This document shows positions 1-7,985 of a stretch of DNA of 35,092 nt, piece by piece. The position numbers and the translations under genes were made by a program. The notes under the pieces are model-generated. The model searched no databases. It saw only the letters and a list, made by a program, of their open reading frames with translations, and was not told the DNA's origin. The stretch spans positions 1 to 35,092 of the forward strand of contig PLIM01000185.1 in the NCBI GenBank assembly GCA_003139355.1. The letters are read 5' to 3'. How positions within the stretch are numbered: the stretch's first letter is position 1; each line of letters opens with the position of its first letter. Origin of the DNA: Acidimicrobiaceae bacterium. GTDB lineage: Bacteria > Actinomycetota > Acidimicrobiia > Acidimicrobiales > Bog-793.

Positions 1-198
1 CGACGATGGGCCGGTCGCGCAATCGCCGGACCGGACGCCTTGGAATCCCGATCACCGAGCTGTCGTGCACGGAGCCTCCTGCGCGGATCGATGGGGTGGT
101 AACACACGCGTTATCGACACGATCTGAGCACGACTTGACCAGGTCGGTGGTGGATGCTGATAAGAAACCAAGCCGATCCTCGCGAACTGTCGCAGAGG

Positions 199-461
199 TG
201 CTCGGGCAAACCGATCCTGGGCCCGCACCACTTCCCCAAGACGGTCAACGCGGTGTTCAACATCAAGGAGGCTGGCTGCTCTGCCACCACGGGGCTCGGG
301 TCACCGCATCTGGGTCGATCTACCGGCTCGGGCTGGCATTGCTGGGCAGGGACGACCCGACCAAGGTTCTGGCGCGCGGGAACGAGTGGGTGTTCGGTCC
401 CCAGGAGCCCTAGGAGCGATCGGGCGACATGCCCGACGCCGTGTTCCCGGGCGTCGCGTGA
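199..461 (+). pseudogene. GH130-family glycosidase/phosphorylase remnant: N-terminal motif fused out of frame to C-terminal part, internal ~200+ codons missing
   Basis: Frame 1 reads KPILGPHHFPKTVNAVFN (GH130 N-terminal type NPILTP..xxVNAVFN). Frame 3 then reads GGWLLCHHGARVTASGSIYRLGLALLGRDDPTKVLARGNEWVFGPQEP*ERSGDMPDAVFP (GH130 C-terminal type). Frameshift at about 262-267 and in-frame TAG at 411-413. Confidence 0.75.
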
Positions 462-690
462 TGCGCCCGGCACCGCTGGCACCCATCGCCTGGCGTAGCG
501 CGCCGCGGCATTGCGGGCCGTGGGAGCAGGTCGTCGCGAACCTGACGGACGGGCTTGTCAAGCTTGGCATCGGCGTGAGCCTCCAACCCACGGGCGACTC
601 CGGAACCCGGGCCAATCTTCGATCGGTTGTCGCCCGGGGACACGAGGCGGACAGTTCCTATCGACGCCGGGTGGAGCGGTCGATTCCTGC
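461..690 (+). pseudogene. Truncated N-terminal stub of a glycosyltransferase family 4 protein
   Basis: ATG at 461 reads MRPAPLAPIAWRSAPRHCGPWEQVVANLTDGLVKLGIGVSLQPTGDSGTRANLRSVVARGHEADSS, resembling GT4 N-termini (APxxWxxPPxxYGPWExVxxxLxxGLVxxGxxVTLFATxDSxTxAxLxSVxxxGYxED). Similarity is lost after about 690. Confidence 0.65.
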
Positions 691-777
691 AGACACCGTG
701 CGGTCCCGATTCGCCGTGATGCGCGGGCTACGCCACAATCTCACTTCGACGAGGCCGGTAGCGGGGTACGGAGCACA

Positions 778-1533
778 TTGAGAAACCTTGACCCAGTGTG
801 GTTGGTACTGGCCGGCTTTGGTGGCGGGCTATCCGGCAGCGTGGCCGGGCTGGCCTCGCTGATCAGCTACCCCGCGCTCCTCGCGGTCGGCCTCCCGCCG
901 ATTGCCGCCAATGTGTCCAATACCGTTGCCTTGGTATTCAGCAGTGTCGGCTCGGTGTGGGGGTCGCGCCCCGAGCTGAGCGGCCAGAGGGCTCGAGGCG
1001 AGCGGCTGGGCGCCATCGCCATCGGCGGTGGGATCACTGGCGGCGTGCTGCTGCTAGCCCTGCCGTCGAACTGGTTCGTCCTGGTCGTGCCCTGGCTGAT
1101 CGGGATGGCGTCGTTGAGTATCCTCATCCGGCGCAACCCCGCCCGTGCTGCGACGGCCCCGTCGCACGAACCGACCTGGGCGCTCGGTGTGGGCGTGTTT
1201 CTCGTTGCCATCTATGGCGGGTACTTCGGTGCCGCTGCCGGCGTGCTGCTCGTCGCCCTCCTGATGCTGAGCACGGCCGAGCCGCTCGCAAGGAACATCG
1301 CCCTGAAGAACCTCCTGCTCGGTCTGGCCAACGCCGTGGCGGCCCTGGCGTTCGCGGTTTTTGGCCCGGTTCACTGGTCGGTGGTGGTACCCCTCGCCAT
1401 CGGGTTCCTCGTCGGCGGCCGGCTCGGGCCCCTGGTCGTCCGTCGGGCTCCGGCCGGCGCCTTGCGGGCGTTGATCGCCTGTGCCGGATTGGGCCTGGCC
1501 GTGCACCTGGGGCTCGACGCCTACGGTCGCTGA
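778..1533 (+). CDS. Sulfite exporter TauE/SafE family membrane protein
   Basis: TTG start at 778 within the 511..1533 ORF; multi-TM protein with GxxxGxxxGxA(S)LxxxPAL and second-half repeat GGYFGAAAGVLLVALLML, typical of TauE/SafE. Confidence 0.8.
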   Translation: MRNLDPVWLVLAGFGGGLSGSVAGLASLISYPALLAVGLPPIAANVSNTVALVFSSVGSVWGSRPELSGQRARGERLGAIAIGGGITGGVLLLALPSNWFVLVVPWLIGMASLSILIRRNPARAATAPSHEPTWALGVGVFLVAIYGGYFGAAAGVLLVALLMLSTAEPLARNIALKNLLLGLANAVAALAFAVFGPVHWSVVVPLAIGFLVGGRLGPLVVRRAPAGALRALIACAGLGLAVHLGLDAYGR

Positions 1534-1556
1534 GCGAATGGCCCGGCGTGTCCGCA

Positions 1557-1780
1557 ATTGTTCAGAAACCGACCTTGTTCCGGGTCACGCCGGCGTCCGA
1601 TGTCCGCAGGAGCTGGTTGAGGCTGCCCATGTCCCGCGGGCCAGGCACAACCAAGCTCACCGTCTGGCTCACTTAGGACAGGGAGTTCAACGGTGGCCGG
1701 CCTCCGGAACCTTTGACCTCCCTTCCGACCCAGGTTCTCCCGCCGTCGGCCGAGCGGTCGGGCCAGCTCGCGGCCGAGGC
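1557..1780 (-). pseudogene. Degraded 3'-end copy of the BNR/beta-propeller gene at 4853-6131
   Basis: Minus strand reads WPDRSADGGRTWVGREVKGSGGRPPLNSLS*...LLRTSDAGVTRNKVGF*, versus the intact gene WLDRSADGGKTWVVKEVKGSSGGAPLNSLSYV...LLRTSDAGVTWNKVDF*. Nucleotide alignment clear over about 215 bp; internal stop where the intact gene has Tyr. Confidence 0.9.
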
Positions 1781-1815
1781 GCTCGGCGCAGGAGTCGCCC
1801 GGCTAGCCTTCGGCG

Positions 1816-2238
1816 GTGCGCTCTTGGCGCGTCGGAGCCGTGTCGCTCGCGGTGGCGATATTGCTTGCCTCGGCATGGGCAAGCGGGTGGCATCGCTTCA
1901 CCTGGGGTGCCCGGCTGGGCATGTTTGGCTGTGCCCTTGCAGTGCTGGGCGTCGGTCTCTTCTGGCGGCACCGTCGACCGAACGCCCGATCATCAGGCAG
2001 CGATGGTGCCGCCCCGCTCCCAGCCGTCAATCACACGGGCGCGGCACTCTGGCTGGTGGTCATCCTGGTTGCGGCCGTCTGGGACGTGCTCGGCCTCCTC
2101 ACCCCGCCCGGCCAGCACCACCTCACCCTGAGCGCCATAGCGCTCGCCTACCGGTCCCTCCATGCCCTGCTGTTCGCCTGCTGGTTGGCCATCGGATGGG
2201 TGCTCGCGAGCAAACCGATGCTGCGGCAAGGACGGTAG
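1816..2238 (+). CDS. Small multi-TM membrane protein, possibly DUF6186-like
   Basis: 140 aa ORF, hydrophobic segments, WDVLGLLTPPGQHHLTLSAIALAYRSLHALLFACWLAIGW. Confidence 0.6.
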   Translation: MRSWRVGAVSLAVAILLASAWASGWHRFTWGARLGMFGCALAVLGVGLFWRHRRPNARSSGSDGAAPLPAVNHTGAALWLVVILVAAVWDVLGLLTPPGQHHLTLSAIALAYRSLHALLFACWLAIGWVLASKPMLRQGR

Positions 2239-2243
2239 CGGCC

Positions 2244-2510
2244 ATGCCCTCGGCGTCGCACCTGGGCGCCGCCCTCGGCGTCGCCTGCCGGAGCTTCTCG
2301 GTGGTGATCGGATCGAGCAAGGCGGTCGGCCTGGCGTTCTGGCTGGTTGTGATCGCCGCGCTCGGCACACTCGAGGCCCTGGCCCACCTGACCAGGGGGC
2401 CGGTGCCCAGCGCCGGAGAACTCGTGGCCCGCTACCTCCACCGTCCGGTCCTTCGTGCCGCCGGTATCGCTCTATGGCTCTACGCCGGATGGCACCTTTT
2501 CTCCCACTGA
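2244..2510 (+). CDS. Small membrane protein (88 aa), probable operon partner of the preceding ORF
   Basis: ATG at 2244 inside ORF 1713..2510; MPSASHLGAALGVACRSFSVVIGSSKAVGLAFWLVVIAALGTLEALAHLTRG...WLYAGWHLFSH; starts 6 nt after the upstream stop. Confidence 0.55.
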   Translation: MPSASHLGAALGVACRSFSVVIGSSKAVGLAFWLVVIAALGTLEALAHLTRGPVPSAGELVARYLHRPVLRAAGIALWLYAGWHLFSH

Positions 2511-2662
2511 GCGGCGGGCACCACTGCTGACACTCGTCGGCTCCATGTTGCGTACGACCACGAGCGAGCAACCGGCATGCTCGGTCGGCCGACCTGTCGC
2601 CACCATGCGGGGTTCGGTGGCATCATCGAGCGGGCGGAGCCCGAATCTTGACGGGCTGCCCG

Positions 2663-3556
2663 CTAGGTCCTGCAGCGCCCCAAAGAATCCCGGGTGCCCT
2701 CGGCCCGGTGCGACGGGAGGACCTCAATGACATCGCGCAGCAACGAGCAGTTTTTGTCGTAGAGCGGCGACATCCTCTTTCCGTGTCCTGTGACAGTGGC
2801 CTCCCGATCGCAACCCCAACCGTCGGCTTCGAATGACGAGGCAGGGCCCGCAGCCGGGCGGAAAGTGACCTTGTAGAGAAGCGAGCTCTCCATGCAGCCC
2901 GTCTTTGCGGGTCCAAGCTGCAGGGAATCGAAGACCGCTCTGAGCTTTGTCGCTTGCGCGTTGTCGAGTCGGACCGTCACCGGACCTGAGGACGCGTAGG
3001 CAAAGCCGGTTTGCGAAAAGCCTGTCACCTCCACGATGTCTCCTGCGGGAGCGAGCTCTCCAGCTGATCGGCTCGGGAGCCAGACCGTCTGTGAGTCGAC
3101 GCGCAACTCAGTGTCATTCGTGGCGCCGACAGGCACGAGATCGTAGGCCAGCTGGGCAAGATACTCGTGTGGACCCGAAGTCGACAACGAGACGACGAAG
3201 CCGGTCGCCGTGCCCATTGGACCACTGTTGGTCTCGTTCGAAGTCACATTGGCGCCCTTGGGGAGATGCGCCTCGATGTAGCTCTCCACAGAGGCGGGCG
3301 GTTCGTCGAGGAGGTACAGCCGGTGAAGATCGATCAGGCCGCCGAATCCCGGCGTCTCGAGGGGGCTCTCGAGCCAAGTAGAGGCGACCTTGGTCGTCAG
3401 ACGTGCACCTGGCGGGACAATCGCCTCACCCAACACTGTGTGCGCGAACGATCTTGGGCCCGTCGCGCCAGCGGGGAGAGCGCCAGCCGCGATGACTCCG
3501 GCCCCGACACCGATCGCCACCAGCACCGAGCAGGCAACCAACACGAACCTTCGCAT
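2663..3556 (-). CDS. Secreted hypothetical protein with signal peptide
   Basis: MRRFVLVACSVLVAIGVGAGVIAAGALPAGATG signal-like N-terminus; Ser/Thr/Pro-rich exported body. Confidence 0.6.
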   Translation of the reverse strand: MRRFVLVACSVLVAIGVGAGVIAAGALPAGATGPRSFAHTVLGEAIVPPGARLTTKVASTWLESPLETPGFGGLIDLHRLYLLDEPPASVESYIEAHLPKGANVTSNETNSGPMGTATGFVVSLSTSGPHEYLAQLAYDLVPVGATNDTELRVDSQTVWLPSRSAGELAPAGDIVEVTGFSQTGFAYASSGPVTVRLDNAQATKLRAVFDSLQLGPAKTGCMESSLLYKVTFRPAAGPASSFEADGWGCDREATVTGHGKRMSPLYDKNCSLLRDVIEVLPSHRAEGTRDSLGRCRT

Positions 3557-3773
3557 GCCTGCATCGTCCCACCGCGCCCGGGTGAGTACATGACACGACC
3601 GCGCGAGACCCACCGTTTCCCGTTGGATCCAGAGCAAGCGGGCTGGGTCACCGGTCACCAGAGCCCGTGTCGGCAGACTCCGTGGAGGTCGGCCATCCCC
3701 GGAGCAGCCACGAGGGGAGGTTCAAGAACGTCGGCCGCCGAGCAGGTGGTGCAGGTGCCGGGGGATCCACCAC

Positions 3774-3944
3774 ATGGCGATGGCCACCGGGTGGTCTTTG
3801 GCTGAACGACCAAGCTCAACCGAGGAGGACCACCCAGTGGCCAACGGAGACTCTGACCTGTCCGAGCTGTTCGACGTGATCTATGCCTGCGGCGACACCG
3901 ACGTGATCAGCCCCATCCGGCCTTACGCTCAGGAGAACGTGTAG
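3774..3944 (+). pseudogene. Possible IS256-family transposase N-terminal stub
   Basis: GTG at 3838 preceded by ggagga reads VANGDSDLSELFDVIYACGDTDVIS, resembling mutator-type transposase N-termini (xxDLxELLDxLRAGDxxDLI); truncated after about 26 aa. Adjacent inverted repeat. Confidence 0.35.
3781..3843. repeat. 16-bp inverted repeat (one mismatch) with 31-bp loop
   Basis: tggccaccgggtggtc (3781-3796) and gaccacccagtggcca (3828-3843) are reverse complements at 15 of 16 positions. Confidence 0.85.
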
Positions 3945-4492
3945 CCGGGGATCCCTGTCCCGGAGTGGACCGCCTTGACGTTTATCGACGACAGCACGGG
4001 ACAGACCCGCACGGGGAAGTTCTGTATCTCATCGGCTTCAGCCGCCGGCTTGGGAAGGAACTGGCCGGGCGGGACGACCCTAAGGCCTGCCGCCGCAACA
4101 CCATGGCTTCCGCACAGTGCGCCCGTGTCTACGACCCCCAGGACCGCATGAGCGGTCGCGCCGGGCCTGAGCGTGAACGTGCTCGCGACGCCCCCGTGTG
4201 ATGCGGGCTTGCCTATCTGGACGCCGTACCGACTGACGGCCCATACGCGGGGGTAGCCGTGCAGTGTGCAGGCCTGTCTCCCGATGTTGCTGAACTCCAG
4301 CTCGTAGAAGATGGTGCCGGCCGTGCCGGTACCTCCGACCGCCGCCCAAACCTGAGTGCTGGCGGCGCGACAACTCGTCAGAGCGGCCGGTGCGCCCGAG
4401 GCAGCCAGGGCGGCTGTGGGGAGCACAATCGCCCCGCAGGCCAGAGCGGCACCGACGGCGAGTCGCCGGGTGTCACGCAGTGTCAGTTTCAT
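3929..4492 (-). CDS. DUF4232 domain-containing secreted protein
   Basis: Signal peptide MKLTLRDTRRLAVGAALACGAIVLPTAALAAS followed by DUF4232-type sequence: C..A....A..GGTGTAGTIFYELEFSNIGRQACTLHGYPRVWAV... Confidence 0.8.
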   Translation of the reverse strand: MKLTLRDTRRLAVGAALACGAIVLPTAALAASGAPAALTSCRAASTQVWAAVGGTGTAGTIFYELEFSNIGRQACTLHGYPRVWAVSRYGVQIGKPASHGGVASTFTLRPGATAHAVLGVVDTGALCGSHGVAAAGLRVVPPGQFLPKPAAEADEIQNFPVRVCPVLSSINVKAVHSGTGIPGYTFS

Positions 4493-4519
4493 GGTGGTTC
4501 CTCCTTGGTTGGTCTTCCT

Positions 4520-4845
4520 CGACGTATCGCAAATTCAACGCGGCACCGGTCGGCACCGGGAAGACGAATGCAGCACCTATGAGGGCGTTTCGTGACGCCG
4601 GATAGCACTGCTCGAGCTTGTCCCGGTCAGCACCGTCAACCGTCATGAGACCTCCTACCCAATACAACGCTCGAGCCGGCGATCGCGCTGCACCCGATGT
4701 TGTCGGATCCCTCGGCTGGCAGGGAAGAGATCAGGTTGAAAGTCCGGCCAGCACGCTCCACATGGACACCTGCGGTGTCATGCTCCCGCCGCAGGGCGTC
4801 GCGTAGCTTGTACCGCTGCTGGCACCCGTAGTTCCTGATCACGGT
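4520..4845 (-). pseudogene. Degraded copy of the 5' end and upstream region of the ECF sigma factor gene at 6136-6639
   Basis: Minus-strand ORF 4473..4667 contains YPASRNALIGAAFVFPV (intact: YVASRNALIGAAFLYVG). Nucleotide similarity continues upstream (aacgctcgagc..gcgatcgcgctgcacc..tcggctggcaggga versus aacgctcgagcgggggatcgcgctgcacc..tcggctggcaagga). Confidence 0.85.
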
Positions 4846-4852
4846 CGGCCGT

Positions 4853-6131
4853 TCAGAAGTCGACCTTGTTCCAGGTGACGCCGGCGTCCGATGTCCGCAG
4901 AAGCCAGCTATCGCTGCCCAGGCCCGGCTGGCCGAGCACGACCCAGCCCACCGTCGTGCTCACGTAGGAAAGGGAGTTCAAGGGCGCCCCGCCGCTGGAA
5001 CCTTTGACCTCCTTTACAACCCAGGTCTTCCCGCCGTCGGCCGAGCGGTCGAGCCAGGTCGCGCCCGAGGTGGTGGCGAGGGTGATCACATTGCCGCGCG
5101 AAGGCGGCACGGCGATCAGCTGGCTACCAGTGCCGTCGAACGGAGCCTGCCCGACCAGGTGCACGGTCCTGCCGCCGTTCGTGGAGCTCAACACCTCCTT
5201 GTCCATGCTGCCCATGGCACCTGGACCGGTGCACAGGAACAAGACGTCAGAGGCACTGGCCGCCGCGATGCTCGCCAGCCGGTAGTGGGCCCCTGGGCAG
5301 CGGAACGGGTACTGGTGCCAGTGAACGCCGTCGGCGGTCGTCCATAGACTGGTGCTGACGAACCAGGCCGACCGGCCGGAAACCGCGAGTGTGGCGCCGG
5401 CGGCCGTCATGCGACCGACTCGGGCCCACGCGTCCCGGCCCACCGGGCTGGCGAACAGTTCCTCGCTGCCGTGAGTACTCGGCTCGACAACGGCATACAC
5501 GGTCCCCGAGGAGGCCGCCATCGCCTCGATGGCCCCGCCAAGGGAGAGCTTGCGCCAGTGCGCGCCGCCGTCGTGGGTAGACCACAGCCCGGGCCTGAAC
5601 AGCCACCCGTCCCGAGAGCTGGCGAACACGACGCTGCTCAGCGCACGTGCAGAATTGAAGAGACTTATGGAGGGTGCCTTGAGGAAGTGCCAGTGCACGC
5701 CGCCATCGGTCGTGGCCACGAGCCGAGCCGCGCACGGGCGCAGGGTAGCCAAGCTCGGGCAATTCACGCCGCCGAGAACAAAGCCGGAGGCGGGGGAGAG
5801 CAAGCTTGCCGAGGCTGGCTCAAAGCCGGCGGGCACGCCACCGGGCTGGCCAATTGCAGTCACAGACGAAGTGGTCGAAGGGTGCTGACCCTTCGCGGTG
5901 CGCGTCGGACTGGAGCCGAAAAGGTGCAGTTGCGGCAGGGGCACCAAGAAGACAACGACCGCGACGACGACGACGAATCCGGACAGCGCAATCCTCCGAC
6001 GTCGGGCGAACCTGCGTCGTATGGTGCCCCGCTCGATCGCCTTCGAGGGGTCGAGCACGTACGCGAGACCGGCGGCATGCTGCGCCGCTTCCTTGAAGAG
6101 TTGATCGATGTCGTTCGAGTTCTCGTCCATT
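4853..6131 (-). CDS. Membrane-anchored BNR/sialidase-like (YCF48-type) beta-propeller protein, putative sensor/anti-sigma partner
   Basis: ATG at 6131: MDENSNDIDQLFKEAAQHAAGLAYVLDPSKAIERGTIRRRFARRRRIALSGFVVVVAVVVFLVPL (cytosolic helix plus TM), then repeated SxDGGxxW motifs (TTDGGVHW, THDGGAHW, TADGVHW, SADGGKTW, TSDAGVTW). Confidence 0.8.
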
Positions 6132-6135
6132 GTTC

Positions 6136-6639
6136 TCACTTCCTGGTCATCAGACGGGTGTCGGATTCGATCTGGGATGCGAGCGCGGTTCGGGCGCGGT
6201 GGATCCAGGAGCGCACGGTGCCGGCGGGCGCCTTCATCTCGTTGGCAACGTCGTTGACGGTGAGGTCGAACACGACGTGCAGGACAAAAGCTTGTCGTTG
6301 GTTCGTAGGCAGCCGTGCCACGAGTCGGGCGAGATCGAGATCGTGAGTATCCAGTGGTTCGTACGCCTCGCTCCTGGACGGGGCGCGTGCCCTTTCGAGG
6401 GCGAGACGTCGCCAGCGGCTGACCGCCAGGTTGTAGAGCACGACGCGGCTCCATGCGTCACGGTTGGCGTGCCTGGAAACAACGTCCCAGTGTTGCCACG
6501 CGCGGGCGTAGGTCTCCTGGGTCAAGTCGAGAGCCTCGTCCATGTTGCCGACGTAGAGGAAGGCTGCACCGATGAGGGCGTTTCGCGACGCGACGTACCA
6601 CCGCTCGAACTCGTCCTGGTCAGTAACCTCGAGCGCCAC
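6136..6639 (-). CDS. ECF sigma factor, SigE-like sigma-70 family
   Basis: Region 2 (FERWYVASRNALIGAAFLYVGNMDEALDLTQETYARAWQHW) and region 4 (LARLPTNQRQAFVLHVVFDLTVNDVANEMKAPAGTVRSWIHRARTAL). Stop lies 4 nt upstream of the BNR gene start. Confidence 0.85.
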   Translation of the reverse strand: MALEVTDQDEFERWYVASRNALIGAAFLYVGNMDEALDLTQETYARAWQHWDVVSRHANRDAWSRVVLYNLAVSRWRRLALERARAPSRSEAYEPLDTHDLDLARLVARLPTNQRQAFVLHVVFDLTVNDVANEMKAPAGTVRSWIHRARTALASQIESDTRLMTRK

Positions 6640-6970
6640 TGGACCTCCCTACCTATTAAACGCTCGAGCGGGGGATCGCGCTGCACCTGAAATTGTCGAA
6701 TCTCGGCTGGCAAGGAAACGAGCAGGTGGAACGTCCAGCCGGCGCGGCCCGCCTCGACACGTGCAACGTCCAGCCTTCCCTTGCCGCGTGCGGCGAGCAA
6801 GGCATCGCAGATTCGCCGCAGGGCCTCCCGCCGCTCGCACGGCTGCGGTTTGCCGGAGGCACTCCGGTGCTAGTCAGGGGGAACCTGACAGTCGCTTGTG
6901 AGCCTGCCCGGAGGACCGCGACGTGCTCAGGAGTGAGAGACTTCTCGCGCGAACGGGGAGGCAACTTGCC

Positions 6971-7975
6971 ATGGCTATCGAGACGTCACTCAGCTATCCG
7001 GACATCAGTGCTCAGGGGTTCGCCCATCCCGCAGACCGGGCAGCCGCCGCGGCGCTGCACACCATCCCCATGCTCGACCGCGTGATCAAGATGCTCAGTG
7101 AGGTCGGCTACGAGCGCAAGCTTCGCCAGCTCATGCTCGGCAATGCCGTCCGGCTCGGGGAGGACCAGCTGCCCGAAGTGTGGGCGATGCAACGTCGTTA
7201 TGCCCATGTCTTCGACATCGCCAAGTGTCCTCACCTGTATGTGACCCAGTACCCGGTGGGCAACGCGCTCACCATCGGCGCGAACGAACCGGTGACGCTC
7301 ATCTCCTCGGGACTGGCAAGATCGTTCGAATCGGACGAGTTGCAGGCGGTGCTGGCGCACGAGATGGGCCACGTGCTGGCGGATCACGTGACCTTCATGA
7401 CGACCTTCGAGCTCGTCCAGCTCGTCATGAACGGCGTGCTACGCGGGGCCCCGTTTGCCGGCCTGCCCCTGAAAGCCCTCTACTACGCGCTGCTCGAATG
7501 GACGAGAGCCGCCGAGCTGACCGCTGATCGCGCCAGCGCGCTCGGCACCGGTGACCCGCTCTTGACCTGCCGGACCCTGATGCGCATGGCCGGCGGCCCG
7601 GTGCCGGGCCTCGATCTGGACGCGTTCATCCGCCAGGCCACCGAATACGAGGGAGAGGGCGACCCCTTCGCGCGGTACTCGCGTTTCTGGTCGGAGATCG
7701 GCACGACCCATCCCTTCCCCGTGCGCCGGGTCAGGGAGCTCGTCGCCTGGGTGGGATCCGGCGAGTTCGACCGGCAGCGCTCGGGCGGCTACCTCCGCCG
7801 TGGCCAGGAGCCACCGCCGTCGGCCGAGTTCGACGCGGCGCTCAAGCACTACAGGCAACGTTTCGCGAAGATCGTCGAGCGCGCCGGTGGTGGTGTGCAG
7901 CAGGTCGTTAGCCGCTTTGCCACCTGGCTCGACAGCGACGACGGCGATGCCGACGACGAAGGGTCCGAACCCTGA
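6971..7975 (+). CDS. M48 family metallopeptidase
   Basis: HEMGH zinc motif in LQAVLAHEMGHVLADHVTF, third ligand region EWTRAAELTADRASAL. Confidence 0.85.
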   Translation: MAIETSLSYPDISAQGFAHPADRAAAAALHTIPMLDRVIKMLSEVGYERKLRQLMLGNAVRLGEDQLPEVWAMQRRYAHVFDIAKCPHLYVTQYPVGNALTIGANEPVTLISSGLARSFESDELQAVLAHEMGHVLADHVTFMTTFELVQLVMNGVLRGAPFAGLPLKALYYALLEWTRAAELTADRASALGTGDPLLTCRTLMRMAGGPVPGLDLDAFIRQATEYEGEGDPFARYSRFWSEIGTTHPFPVRRVRELVAWVGSGEFDRQRSGGYLRRGQEPPPSAEFDAALKHYRQRFAKIVERAGGGVQQVVSRFATWLDSDDGDADDEGSEP

Positions 7976-7985
7976 GCGGCTCGGC

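Noticed and set aside
5471-6346. 291-aa plus-strand ORF opposite the sigma/BNR operon
   Set aside because: Low-complexity antisense reading frame; the opposite strand encodes recognisable domains.
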